A DNA stretch of 14,295 bases from SAR86 cluster bacterium (GTDB taxonomy: Bacteria > Pseudomonadota > Gammaproteobacteria > SAR86 > D2472). A model generated the notes under the pieces. The model searched no databases. It saw only the letters and a program-made list of their open reading frames with translations, and was not told the DNA's origin. The translations under genes and the position numbers were made by a program. Location of the stretch: positions 1 to 14,295 of the forward strand of contig JAQWJG010000065.1 in NCBI GenBank assembly GCA_029248485.1, written 5' to 3'. How positions within the stretch are numbered: position 1 is the stretch's first letter; every line of letters begins with the position of its first letter. Positions 1 to 7,981 of this stretch are shown piece by piece.

Positions 1-62
1 TCTTTGATTATAGATTACCTTGAAAAGAAGCTGGGGCTCTCAAAGATTGCAAACTAGTATGA

Positions 63-138
63 TGGTGGAGCTAGGCGGGATCGAACCGCCGACCTCTTGC
101 GTGCCACGCAAGCGCTCTCCCAGCTGAGCTATAGCCCC
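63..138 (-). tRNA. tRNA-Ala (anticodon GGC)
   Basis: Read on the minus strand this is a complete 76-nt tRNA that begins GGGGCTATAGCTCAG and ends with an encoded CCA. The acceptor stem pairs GGGGCTA with TAGCTCC, including a wobble pair. The D arm carries AGCTGGGAGAGC, the T arm carries GGTTCGATCC, and the anticodon stem CTTGC/GCAAG encloses a loop with GGC at positions 34-36. It closely resembles E. coli tRNA-Ala(GGC) as I remember it. Loop positions 32 and 38 are G and C here and could extend the stem. It would decode GCC/GCU alanine codons. The 62 bases beyond its 3' end show no second tRNA. Confidence 0.97.
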
Positions 139-150
139 AAAAAAAATTTG

Positions 151-169
151 ATTATATATCACCATTATA
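151..169 (-). promoter_or_regulatory. Candidate -10 elements for the tRNA-Ala gene
   Basis: On the minus strand two perfect TATAAT hexamers lie upstream of the tRNA, at plus-strand 151-156 and 164-169. The nearer one is 12 bases from the mature 5' end, too close to leave much leader. The farther one leaves about 25 bases and would give a leader containing a run of seven T. Neither has a convincing -35 hexamer at 16-18 bases. The very AT-rich context makes chance TATAAT matches likely, so this is a tentative call. Confidence 0.3.
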
Positions 170-200
170 TGAAGCGATAATTATTTGTTATATTTGAGCA

Positions 201-1658
201 ATGAAAAATAGACCCGTTCTTGTAGGCATAGGCTCTCTTCAACAAAAGGGTTCGTTTGAGCAACTCGATGAAGCTTTGATTTTAATGGAGCAAGCTACTC
301 TAGAAGCAATTAATGATACCAACGCACCAGAAATTAAAAATTATATTGATGAAATACAAATTCCTAAAGGTTTTTGGGCTTATCGAGATCCTGGAAAATG
401 GATTGCTGAAAAACATGGTTTTGCCCAGGCAGAAACAAGCGTAACAAAAATTGGAGTTCTGCAACAAAACCTTGTCAATTCTGCTTGCAAAAAAATTATT
501 GATGGTGAAATTAGAGCAAGCTTGATTGTAGGGGGTGAAGCAAGATTTAAGATGATCCAAGCTCTCAAAGAGGGTCTGCCCTATGAGGAGATGGCGTTAA
601 CTGAAAATCCAGATAACTATGTCAAAGCAAAAGAGGATTTATATGTAGCCGAGGAACTCGATGCATTAGGAATGATGGCAGTTGGCTACTATGCAATTAT
701 TGAAAGTGCCATGCGCTATAAGAATCAATATAGCTTAGAGGAGCATGAAGAATTTCTTGGGAACTACTATGAAAGATTTTCTCAAATTGCATCAAAAAAT
801 CCTCATGCATGGAATCAAAAAATTTTTACGGCCGAGGAAATTAAAACTCCCTCAAATAAAAATCAAAGGATCGCCTATCCATATAACAAGCTCCACAACA
901 CCAGCTGGAATGTTAACCAAGCATCAGCATTAATCTTAACAAGCGATGAAATTGCAGATGAGTTAAAAATTCCATTTGGTAAAAGGGTTTATCCCCTAGT
1001 ATCAAGTGAAACAAACCATATGATTGGAGTTATTCAAAGACCCGATCTTACAAGTCCAGTCGGATTAAAGCTTGCTACAAAATATTTATTAGAAACAGCC
1101 GCTAAAAATAATATAAAGCCTACTTTTTATGAACTATACAGCTGCTTTCCAGTTGCCGTTCAATTATTTGCAGAGGTCTTAAACATTCCAGAAAATATTG
1201 ATAAAACAATTACTGGTGGGATGCCATTTGCTGGAGGCCCCTTAAATAATTATATGTTACATGCCACCGCTCAAATGCTAATGAGAATCAGAGAGAACAG
1301 CTCTGAGGTGGGTTTAATCACTGGCGTCTCAGGTATGATGACAAAACAAGCTTTAGCAATATGGGGTAAAAATCCAGCAATGGATTTTGAATCTAAAGAT
1401 GTAACCAAGGAGGCTGAAGAGTTAGAGCTTCCTGTTCCCATGTCCACAATGTCTAGTGGCGAAGGGAAAGTAATTGGATGCACAGTTCTCTATGAAAAAA
1501 ACGCACCATCAAAAGCAGTTTTTTATGCCGAAGATTCACAAGGCCATAGATTAGTATTAACATCGACTGTAAGTGAAATAATTAAACAAGTAGAGGAAGA
1601 AGAATGTGTCGGACAAAAAATAAACTATTCAAACAATCATTTTGTATCATTGGGTTAA
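201..1658 (+). CDS. Thiolase-like protein, TLP1/SCP2-like type with C-terminal extra domain
   Basis: A 485-residue cytoplasmic protein with no signal peptide. The fold is recognisable as thiolase-like. It has an N-terminal VGIG strand, a GGEARF segment (111-116), an [11 protein letters not shown] segment (311-321) where thiolases carry NEAF or SCP2-type HDCF, a [13 protein letters not shown] segment (339-351) where GHP is expected, and TGVSGMM (374-380) where CxG is expected. Residues from about 400 to the end fit the additional C-terminal domain of thiolase-like protein type 1. The usual nucleophile motif CxS is not seen; the local sequence is LVNSACKK (91-98). Classical thiolase chemistry is therefore doubtful, and a CoA-ester binding or altered acyl-transfer role is only a guess. 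The start at 201 has no clear Shine-Dalgarno. The 3' end overlaps the next gene by 55 bases, implying co-transcription and coupled translation. Confidence 0.85.
   Translation: MKNRPVLVGIGSLQQKGSFEQLDEALILMEQATLEAINDTNAPEIKNYIDEIQIPKGFWAYRDPGKWIAEKHGFAQAETSVTKIGVLQQNLVNSACKKIIDGEIRASLIVGGEARFKMIQALKEGLPYEEMALTENPDNYVKAKEDLYVAEELDALGMMAVGYYAIIESAMRYKNQYSLEEHEEFLGNYYERFSQIASKNPHAWNQKIFTAEEIKTPSNKNQRIAYPYNKLHNTSWNVNQASALILTSDEIADELKIPFGKRVYPLVSSETNHMIGVIQRPDLTSPVGLKLATKYLLETAAKNNIKPTFYELYSCFPVAVQLFAEVLNIPENIDKTITGGMPFAGGPLNNYMLHATAQMLMRIRENSSEVGLITGVSGMMTKQALAIWGKNPAMDFESKDVTKEAEELELPVPMSTMSSGEGKVIGCTVLYEKNAPSKAVFYAEDSQGHRLVLTSTVSEIIKQVEEEECVGQKINYSNNHFVSLG
1593..1597 (+). promoter_or_regulatory. 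Ribosome binding site fixing the overlapping start at 1604
   Basis: GAGGA lies six bases before the ATG at 1604, inside the end of the preceding gene. It is one of the better Shine-Dalgarno matches in the window. It supports initiation within the upstream gene rather than at a later methionine; the next in-frame Met is residue 46. Confidence 0.6.
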
Positions 1659-3040
1659 TTGCTTCGCTTGCGATTGAAGCAGATTCAAACCTGAACCAAA
1701 GCATTAATAAACACCAAGAAACATTTGAAAATGCTGCTATGCAGATCTGGAATTGGGCAGAAGTTGGTTATCAAGAATACAAAAGCTCTGAGCTATTAAA
1801 AGCGGAGCTGGCTGCCAATGGCTTTATTATTCAGTCGGGGGTTGCAGATATTCCAACTGCCTTTATTGCAGAATTCTCCAATGGGGGGCCTGTGATTGGA
1901 ATTTTGGGTGAATATGATGCTTTGCCAGGACTAATGCAAACAGCATCCCCTTTCAAGGAACCAAGAGATGATGTGATAGCTGGTCATGCATGTGGGCACC
2001 ATCTGTTTGGTGCTGCATCTGCCTGGGCTGCAGTAACAATTAAAGAGTGGCTAGTAAAAACTGGTACCAAAGGAACTATTAGATTTTATGGAACTCCGGC
2101 TGAAGAAGGGGGCTCAGGAAAAGTCTATATGGTGAGAGCTGGATTGTTTGATGATGTAGATGCCGTATTGCACTGGCATCCAAGCAGCTCTAATGCTGCA
2201 AATGCTGAATCATCAAATGCAAATAAGTCAGCAAAATTTAGATTTTCTGGAATTTCAGCTCATGCTGCTGGCTCACCCCATAAAGGCAGATCTGCCTTGG
2301 ATGGAGTCGAAGCTATGAACATGATGGTAAATATGATGAGGGAGCACATCCCTCAAGAATCTCGAATTCATTACGTTATTACCAAAGGCGGCTTGGCTCC
2401 AAATGTAATCCCAGATGTAGCAGAAGTTTATTATTATGTTAGGCACCCTAGGAGAGAAAAAGTAAATGAAATTTTTAATTGGGTGGTTAAAACTTCTGAG
2501 GGAGCAGCCATGGGAACTGAAACAACAGTTACCCACGAGGTGATGCACGGCAATTACTCTAAGCTTCCCAATCAAACACTTCAAAAAATCATGCATAAAA
2601 ATCTTGTTTCACGTGGAGGAATTAAGTACTCAAAAAAAGAAAATGAATACGCAAAAGAAATATATGAAACAATGATTTCTCCAGGTAATGCCATCGGTGA
2701 CCAGGAAAAAATTAGACCCTATGCAACAAGTCATACCTACGGCTCTACAGATGTAGGAGATGTTAGCTGGGTTGTACCACAGGCCGGTTTGAGAACTGCT
2801 ACATGGGTTCCAGGTACTGCAGGTCACTCCTGGCAAGGAGTTGCTGCTGGTGGAACAAGCATTGGTTTAAAAGGGACAAAGTTAGCAGCTCAAGTCTTAG
2901 CTGATACAGCTCAAGACATATTCAAGGACCCTAAAATTCTTGATTTAGCAAAAAAAGAGTATCAAGAAAAAGTTGGCGATAGCTTTGAGTACTATCCTTT
3001 ATTGGGTGAAAGAAGCCCCCCTTTAGATTATAGAAATTAA
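1604..3040 (+). CDS. Exported M20-family (M20D, AbgB-like) metal-dependent amidohydrolase
   Basis: A 478-residue enzyme of the family that includes AbgB (p-aminobenzoyl-glutamate hydrolase) and N-acyl amino acid amidohydrolases. These are two-metal enzymes that cut an amide next to a carboxylate. Visible motifs are LGEYDALPG (101-109), GHACGHH (127-133), PAEEGGSGK (165-173), LHWHP (189-193) and AGHSW (406-410). By family alignment the likely metal ligands are Cys130, His132, Glu168, His192 and His408, so the active site looks intact. The dimerisation (lid) insertion begins near 210, with SAHAAGSPH (218-226). Residues 1-26 form a plausible Sec signal peptide: basic start, a hydrophobic stretch at about 13-22, cleavage near A26. 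The enzyme is therefore probably periplasmic, whereas E. coli AbgB is cytoplasmic. The first 18 codons overlap the thiolase-like gene in another frame. The true substrate cannot be read from sequence. Confidence 0.92.
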   Translation: MCRTKNKLFKQSFCIIGLIASLAIEADSNLNQSINKHQETFENAAMQIWNWAEVGYQEYKSSELLKAELAANGFIIQSGVADIPTAFIAEFSNGGPVIGILGEYDALPGLMQTASPFKEPRDDVIAGHACGHHLFGAASAWAAVTIKEWLVKTGTKGTIRFYGTPAEEGGSGKVYMVRAGLFDDVDAVLHWHPSSSNAANAESSNANKSAKFRFSGISAHAAGSPHKGRSALDGVEAMNMMVNMMREHIPQESRIHYVITKGGLAPNVIPDVAEVYYYVRHPRREKVNEIFNWVVKTSEGAAMGTETTVTHEVMHGNYSKLPNQTLQKIMHKNLVSRGGIKYSKKENEYAKEIYETMISPGNAIGDQEKIRPYATSHTYGSTDVGDVSWVVPQAGLRTATWVPGTAGHSWQGVAAGGTSIGLKGTKLAAQVLADTAQDIFKDPKILDLAKKEYQEKVGDSFEYYPLLGERSPPLDYRN

Positions 3041-3054
3041 TCTTTGAAGAATTC

Positions 3055-3942
3055 TTAGATTTCACTTGAAGCATCAGATAGGAAGGATATAAATGACTTA
3101 GCACTCACAGATAATGGCTTTTCTTTATTGCTAATCATACATATTTTATATCCTATTTTAGGCTCAATCTCGTGAATAGAAATGTCTTCTCCATAGACCG
3201 CTGCGCTAAAACTATCAATGATTGAATATGCTGCGCCCTGCTCAACCATAGCTTTGGCAACTTGAATCGTTTCAGTTTCAGCCACCCAATTCACATTTAT
3301 ATTTTTCTGCTTTAAAAGCTCGTCAAGATTATTTTGAGATGCATTTGTTTTTAGATTTTTGATTTTAATAAAAGGTTCTTTCTTGATTTCTGATAATTTG
3401 AAAGTTTTATTCTTGGGTGCCTTATTTTTAGCTGCAATAAGAACCAATGATCCTGAATGTAAAGTTACTTTATCAAAAAGATCTGAGTCACTGGGATTAA
3501 AGCAAATCACCATATCAAAAGTTAACTCTTTTAATTGCTCTTCAAGCTCTAAAGTTTGTAAATTTACAATATTAAATTTAACTTGGGGATGTTTCGTTAA
3601 ATATTTATTGAGCAGGCTTGGCAACAACCCAAGACCAAGCGAGGGCGTGCAGCCAATATTGACTGTTGATTTTGGATCTGTAACTAAGTTTTCTGCGATA
3701 TTATTAAATTTTGAGATTTGCTGATTAACCTCAGCTGCATGCTTAAAAAGAATGTCCGCCTCGGGAGTTGGTGAAAGGCGTCGAGCATGCCTAACAAATA
3801 ATTTTAACTTTAATTTGTGCTCGGCATATGCCAATGTCTTACTAACAAGAGGTTGTGAGACATTTAAAACCTTGGCTGCACGAGTCAAAGAGCCCTCATT
3901 ATAAACATGGTAGAAGACTTCTATGTGCCGAGAGCTAATCAT
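3055..3942 (-). CDS. LysR-family transcriptional regulator
   Basis: A 295-residue LysR-type regulator, the usual length for the family. Residues 1-60 form the winged helix-turn-helix: HIEVFYHVYNEGSLTRAAK is followed by LNVSQPLVSKTL, and then by the LFVRHARRLSPTPEA wing and linker segment. From about residue 90 to the end is the periplasmic-binding-protein-like effector domain, with NIGCTPSLGLGLLP at its first strand. It is divergent from the TonB-dependent receptor and convergent, with a 14-base gap, with the amidohydrolase. LysR proteins commonly autoregulate and control the divergent gene, so the 3943-4092 region is the expected target. The effector is unknown; a catabolic intermediate of this locus is a reasonable guess. 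No clear Shine-Dalgarno precedes the start. Confidence 0.95.
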   Translation of the reverse strand: MISSRHIEVFYHVYNEGSLTRAAKVLNVSQPLVSKTLAYAEHKLKLKLFVRHARRLSPTPEADILFKHAAEVNQQISKFNNIAENLVTDPKSTVNIGCTPSLGLGLLPSLLNKYLTKHPQVKFNIVNLQTLELEEQLKELTFDMVICFNPSDSDLFDKVTLHSGSLVLIAAKNKAPKNKTFKLSEIKKEPFIKIKNLKTNASQNNLDELLKQKNINVNWVAETETIQVAKAMVEQGAAYSIIDSFSAAVYGEDISIHEIEPKIGYKICMISNKEKPLSVSAKSFISFLSDASSEI

Positions 3943-3961
3943 GATTTTTTATATATATTCA

Positions 3962-3981
3962 TAGTTATTTATATATAACTA
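3962..3981. promoter_or_regulatory. 20-bp inverted repeat between lysR-type gene and receptor gene
   Basis: TAGTTAT and ATAACTA form perfect 7-base arms separated by six bases. The site is about 20 bases from the LysR-type start codon, well placed for autoregulation. The region is extremely AT-rich, so chance symmetry is possible. It does not have the exact odd-length T-N11-A geometry. Confidence 0.35.
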
Positions 3982-4018
3982 ATTGTTATACATTACCCGA
4001 CAAATTTACGCAATTAAA

Positions 4019-4033
4019 TTGATGCTATATCAA
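4019..4033. promoter_or_regulatory. Candidate LysR-type operator (T-N11-A dyad)
   Basis: TTGAT-N5-ATCAA is a perfect dyad centred on 4026. It contains T4020 and A4032 placed symmetrically eleven bases apart, which is the LysR box geometry. It lies about 60-74 bases upstream of the receptor start codon, a usual position for an activating LysR site. A further small palindrome, CAATTAAATTG, is directly adjacent at 4011-4021. Binding by the neighbouring regulator is inferred, not shown. Confidence 0.45.
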
Positions 4034-4083
4034 ACAATAATTACCCCAACTGTTAATATGTAAAAGAGTTCATTATTTATTTT

Positions 4084-4090
4084 GGGGGAA
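4084..4090 (+). promoter_or_regulatory. Ribosome binding site of the TonB-dependent receptor
   Basis: A GGGGGAA purine run two bases before the ATG at 4093 provides a G-rich Shine-Dalgarno-like sequence, much stronger than at most starts in this window. This agrees with high expression of an abundant outer-membrane receptor. The region upstream shows no convincing -35/-10 pair, which would fit activator-dependent transcription. Confidence 0.5.
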
Positions 4091-4092
4091 TT

Positions 4093-7065
4093 ATGAAACT
4101 TAATTATATCAAATACGCTTTTGGCCTATTAGTCCTTCCACTTTCCTTTGTTGCTTTTGCACAAGAAGATTCGACAAAGCTTAGTGACGTTGAAGAAGTG
4201 GTGGTCGTTGGTTCGCAAATTAAAGGCGCAAAAATAACAGGGGCTTTACCTGTTTCGGTTTTTTCTGGCAAAGACATAGAAGCTTTGGGTGTAGATGGCG
4301 GTGATGAGCTGCTTGAAAATATAGCTGAACAAGGCCTGAACTATTTTAATGAAGCTGAAGATGCATCTGGTGGTGTGAATGCATCGCGTGGTGATGTTGG
4401 TGCTTATAACTTAAGAAATATGGGTGTTGGTAATACGCTTACCCTTCTCAATGGAAGAAGGCTTGTAAATAATGGGACCTATCAAACAGAATTAATTGGT
4501 GGTGACTTTGTGCCTACAGTCTCAGTTAACTCCAACCTTATTCCAACCTATGGAATGGAAAGATTAGAAATCTTGCGAGATGGTGCATCAGCTATTTATG
4601 GTGCGGATGCTGTAGCAGGTGTTGTGAACAACGTACTGCAAAAGGATTATGAAGGCTTAATGGTAAGAGCCAAGGTATCTGCTTATGACCACTTTGAAAC
4701 TGAAGACAATACCTTTAATGTTAAATGGGGCTCTTTCTTTAATGATGGTGCAACCAATGTGAGCGTATTTTTTGACCACTATGATAGAGGCAATATAAAT
4801 GCTCAAGAAGATCCTAGATGGGGTGCTGGTGATCACAGACCTTTTGTTGCTGATGACTCTCCATGGAAAACTAGTACTTCTTTTAGAAATTTAAGCTCAA
4901 ATTCAATATATGGACAATTTGATATGGTCAGCTCAAGGGAGCATGCAGGCGAGAGCTATAACCATGTTTGGACAGACTCCAATGGCGAGTTTGAAGTTTT
5001 CCCACTTGGAGACTCTAAATGTACTAATAGAGGCCATCCTCTTTTTGATACTGGTTTTGGCACTTGTATCGCTCAAGACGGTAATGGAGCTTTAAGAAGT
5101 AATTTCTGGGGCCCTACGGATGTAAGATCAGAGCTTGTAAGAAATAATATGGTGATATTTATCAATCATGATATGGGAAATGGCATGGAGTCATTTACTG
5201 AGATAGGAGCCTATAGTTCTGATAGTGATAGAACTGCTCATGCCTCATATGCGTTCACATCTTCTAAACATAGAGTCGGACCAGATAACTACTATCTAAA
5301 CCAACTGAAAGTAAATGTTGATGGAGTCCCAACTGCAATTTTTGCTGGTAAAAATCTTTACATTGATAATTATCGTTATGAAGAAAGACAAAGACTTATC
5401 AATGTAAAAAAAGAAACTTACAGATTTCTGCAAGGATTTAGAGGTTCTGCCGGAGATTGGGATTGGGAGACAGCCTATGTAAGCTCAATTGCTAGACATA
5501 GAGACGTAACTAGAAACAGATTATCCAATAATCTCTTAAAAGCTGCGCTATATGACTCAACCCCTGCTGCATATAATCCTTTTAGTGCTGGAGTAAACTC
5601 GAATATTGAAAGAGCTTTGATTGACGTATATAGAAAGAACGAAAGCACTCTAGATATGTTTGATTTTAAAATGTCAAATCCATCCTTTATGGCTCTTCCT
5701 GCTGGAGATGTTGGTCTATTACTTGGGTTTGAATATCGTGAAGAGGAAGTCATTGATGATAGAGACCCTAGATTAGATGGAACAATAACTTACACTGATT
5801 ATGAAGGAGATACTTATCCATTAGTTTCCGATGTGGTTAATTCCTCTCCTACGCCTGATGTATCAGGCTCAAGAGATGTTTCCTCATTATTTGCTGAGTT
5901 ACAGATTCCTCTTACGGAATCAATTAACGCTCAAGTAGCTGTAAGAAATGAGGACTTTTCAGACTTTGGTGATACCACTGTTGGAAAACTTGCTATTGGG
6001 TGGGAGGTCGCTCCGTGGATGACATTAAGAGGCTCATTCTCTACTGCATTCAGAGCTCCAAATATAATTCAAATTAATGAAAAAATTGTAGCAAGATCTG
6101 GAACCAGATATGACCGTGCTGCTTTTAGAGTAAATGAAGTTCAAAGTGTGGAGAATGTTATTGACTATGACTCACGCTACACAATTCAAAGGGTTGCGAC
6201 TGGGGCCGAGGGGCTCGAAGCAGAGGAATCAGACAATACATCATTTGGTGTTGTATTGACTCCAATGGATGGGTTAATTCTAACTGTTGATGCATGGACC
6301 ATTGAGAAAGATAAGACTATTGGTTTGTTTGGTAGAGAAAACCAAACAGTAAATGATATGTTGTTACGTTTTACAAATGGTACAAATAATTGTGATACCT
6401 TTGCAGGAGACCCGCTTGTTGTTAGAGAAGCTCCTGATGAAGGTGATGCTGCTGGCTTTGCCGCTGCAGGTGTTTGCCCGTTTGGAGATATTAAGTATGT
6501 GACAAATAACTATACCAATATGGCTCTTAGAACTATTGAAGGAATGGATATAGGTATCTACTATGATATTCAAACTGATTATGGTGATTTCGATCTTAGA
6601 TACATTGGAACTTTCCTTGATAAATTTGAGCAAAAAGCAAGTGGTGAGTTTGCTGCATTACAAGCTAAAAAAGATAGCGGCGAAATTCCAGAATCGATTC
6701 CTTTAAAAGGTTTTGGAGACTTGCTAGAAAAAGATGGTATCTATGATAACAAGCACACTATTAGAGTGTCCTGGGATAAAGGTCCCTGGGGTGCAAGCTT
6801 AACTGGACTTAAAAAAGGTTCATTTGTTCAAACTTCGCTAGGATTAAAAAATGGGGTTCCATATTTAGTTCCAGAAATGACAACTATGGATGCAACTATT
6901 TCATACAACTTTGATCTTGGTGATCACAAAGCAAGACTTAGATTTGCTGTGAAAAACCTAGAAGACGAAAGAGCGCCTACAGCTGATAGATACTATGGAT
7001 ACTATGCAGATGCTCATTCTGACTGGGGTCGAAATTATTACTTAGATTTAAGGGTTACATTCTAA
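4093..7065 (+). CDS. TonB-dependent outer-membrane receptor
   Basis: A 990-residue receptor for active uptake across the outer membrane, powered through TonB-ExbBD (not in this window). Residues 1-23 are a clear signal peptide ending AFA before Q24. EEVVVVG (34-40) is the probable TonB box. The plug domain runs from about 46 to 186 and includes GVGNTLTLLNGRRL (111-124), MERLEILRDGASAIYG (155-170) and ADAVAGVVN (171-179). The remainder is a large beta-barrel rich in alternating aromatic strands that ends DLRVTF, with the terminal Phe expected for BAM-dependent insertion. Two pairs of cysteines in presumed extracellular loops (KCTNRG...GTCIAQ and NNCDTF...GVCPFG) could form disulfides. The substrate cannot be read from sequence; the neighbouring hydrolases and dicarboxylate-type transporter favour an organic, amide- or ester-containing compound over a siderophore. 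A terminator follows directly. Confidence 0.97.
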   Translation: MKLNYIKYAFGLLVLPLSFVAFAQEDSTKLSDVEEVVVVGSQIKGAKITGALPVSVFSGKDIEALGVDGGDELLENIAEQGLNYFNEAEDASGGVNASRGDVGAYNLRNMGVGNTLTLLNGRRLVNNGTYQTELIGGDFVPTVSVNSNLIPTYGMERLEILRDGASAIYGADAVAGVVNNVLQKDYEGLMVRAKVSAYDHFETEDNTFNVKWGSFFNDGATNVSVFFDHYDRGNINAQEDPRWGAGDHRPFVADDSPWKTSTSFRNLSSNSIYGQFDMVSSREHAGESYNHVWTDSNGEFEVFPLGDSKCTNRGHPLFDTGFGTCIAQDGNGALRSNFWGPTDVRSELVRNNMVIFINHDMGNGMESFTEIGAYSSDSDRTAHASYAFTSSKHRVGPDNYYLNQLKVNVDGVPTAIFAGKNLYIDNYRYEERQRLINVKKETYRFLQGFRGSAGDWDWETAYVSSIARHRDVTRNRLSNNLLKAALYDSTPAAYNPFSAGVNSNIERALIDVYRKNESTLDMFDFKMSNPSFMALPAGDVGLLLGFEYREEEVIDDRDPRLDGTITYTDYEGDTYPLVSDVVNSSPTPDVSGSRDVSSLFAELQIPLTESINAQVAVRNEDFSDFGDTTVGKLAIGWEVAPWMTLRGSFSTAFRAPNIIQINEKIVARSGTRYDRAAFRVNEVQSVENVIDYDSRYTIQRVATGAEGLEAEESDNTSFGVVLTPMDGLILTVDAWTIEKDKTIGLFGRENQTVNDMLLRFTNGTNNCDTFAGDPLVVREAPDEGDAAGFAAAGVCPFGDIKYVTNNYTNMALRTIEGMDIGIYYDIQTDYGDFDLRYIGTFLDKFEQKASGEFAALQAKKDSGEIPESIPLKGFGDLLEKDGIYDNKHTIRVSWDKGPWGASLTGLKKGSFVQTSLGLKNGVPYLVPEMTTMDATISYNFDLGDHKARLRFAVKNLEDERAPTADRYYGYYADAHSDWGRNYYLDLRVTF

Positions 7066-7081
7066 TATTTAAGCTAAACTT

Positions 7082-7107
7082 AAAGGGAGCTGTAGCTCCC
7101 TTTTTTT
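7082..7107 (+). terminator. Strong rho-independent terminator after the receptor gene
   Basis: AAAGGGAGC and GCTCCCTTT form a perfect 9-bp stem with a TGTA loop, followed by seven consecutive T including the stem's last three. It begins 16 bases after the receptor stop codon. The next gene starts ten bases after the T run, leaving no room for an independent promoter between them. The four downstream genes are therefore either transcribed by read-through or from a promoter overlapping the receptor's 3' end. Confidence 0.93.
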
Positions 7108-7117
7108 ATGAAGATTA

Positions 7118-7981
7118 ATGCATAAATTTATTTTTACTTTTTTAATTACTTCTATTGCATGGAATGCAAGTGCTGAGTCTCTTGAATATAAATTTAAAGA
7201 TTGGTCTGGCTCCTTTTTGCCTACCTATGTAGCCAAGCCTAATAAAATCAATGCAGAAACTCGATTGGTAGTGGTTATGCATGGACGAAAAAGAAATGCC
7301 GAGGAATACAGAGATCAATGGGTTGAAGCATCTCAGGAACTAAACCTTTTAGTGATTGTGCCTGAATTCAGTGAAAAGAACTTTCCAGAAGTATGGGGTT
7401 TTAATTATGGAAATATTAAAACTAAAAACCAAGAGCCCATTCAGCAAGATTTGCATGCCTTTATGGCTATTGAGCCTCTTGCCAATCATGCATTAAAGAA
7501 ATTTAAAATTAAATCAAAGAATTGGGGTATATATGGTCACGGTGCTGGAGCACATTTTGTGCATCGATTTGTGCTTCATCATCCAGAGGCATCATACACC
7601 TTAGCAATTGCAGCGAATTTAGGTTGGTATCTGTCAATGACAGATCAAGAGTGGCCTTTTGGTTTAACTAATTCAAATATAGATAATGCAAAGCTAAAAC
7701 AAGCTTTTAGTAAATATTTTTTATTAATGCTTGGGAGAGCAGATACCTCAACTAAACCTAATACACCTTATGTAGCAGATCATTGGGACATTATTAACTT
7801 ACAGGGAGAGCATCGACTTGCCAGAGGAAGGAATTTCTTTAAGTCTGCAGTTGCCAAATCAAAAGAAGTTAATCAATTTTTTAAATGGGGAATGGTTGAG
7901 GTGCCAACGACAGAAGGTCACAGCAAAACAGAGCAAATGGTTCCCTATGCTGCTGAAATGTTTTATGCGAGGTTGAAATAG
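7118..7981 (+). CDS. Secreted alpha/beta-hydrolase fold protein, PHB-depolymerase-like, lacking the nucleophilic Ser
   Basis: A 287-residue protein with a signal peptide (hydrophobic residues 4-14, cleavage after ASA at 19), so periplasmic or exported. The alpha/beta-hydrolase fold is seen in VVVMHGRKRNAEEY (51-64, oxyanion HG), LLVIVPEF (77-84) and the nucleophile elbow YGHGAGAHFVHRF (139-151). The elbow normally reads GHSAG in this group of poly(3-hydroxybutyrate) depolymerase-like esterases. Here the codon for residue 142 is GGT, Gly, so the nucleophile is missing. Probable triad partners remain: Asp209 in LGRADT and His268 in EGHSK. It may be a non-catalytic binding protein, use another mechanism, or reflect a single AGT-to-GGT change. 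It is the first gene of a tight run, ten bases after the terminator and overlapping the next gene by one base. Confidence 0.85.
   Translation: MHKFIFTFLITSIAWNASAESLEYKFKDWSGSFLPTYVAKPNKINAETRLVVVMHGRKRNAEEYRDQWVEASQELNLLVIVPEFSEKNFPEVWGFNYGNIKTKNQEPIQQDLHAFMAIEPLANHALKKFKIKSKNWGIYGHGAGAHFVHRFVLHHPEASYTLAIAANLGWYLSMTDQEWPFGLTNSNIDNAKLKQAFSKYFLLMLGRADTSTKPNTPYVADHWDIINLQGEHRLARGRNFFKSAVAKSKEVNQFFKWGMVEVPTTEGHSKTEQMVPYAAEMFYARLK
7969..7972 (+). promoter_or_regulatory. Ribosome binding site supporting a GTG start at 7981
   Basis: GAGG lies eight bases before the GTG at 7981, inside the end of the preceding gene. The GTG overlaps that gene's TAG stop by one base (TAGTG), a typical arrangement for coupled translation. 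Confidence 0.5.

Noticed and set aside
1..46. TCTTTGA (1-7) and TCAAAGA (40-46) inverted repeat, plus a short AGAGC-CCCA-GCTT hairpin with a T-rich tail on the minus strand
   Set aside because: Could be a terminator for the tRNA, but the stem is only four good pairs and the longer repeat has a 32-base loop. Neither is better than expected by chance.
139..200. Possible riboswitch or leader between the tRNA and the thiolase-like gene
   Set aside because: Only 62 bases, nearly all A/T, with no conserved structure or sequence that I can recognise.
3039..3061. AAGAATTCTT palindrome flanked by AATCT and AGATT between the convergent amidohydrolase and LysR genes
   Set aside because: AT-rich, no T run and a short stem; not convincing as a terminator.
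3359..3724. 121-codon plus-strand open frame inside the LysR-type gene
   Set aside because: The opposite strand encodes a complete LysR protein with HTH and effector domains. The plus-strand product shows no recognisable feature.
7042..7068. TAATAT at 7063-7068 as a -10 for the downstream four-gene run
   Set aside because: The only -35 candidate (TTAGAT) is 15 bases away and weak, and transcripts from it would still pass through the terminator hairpin.
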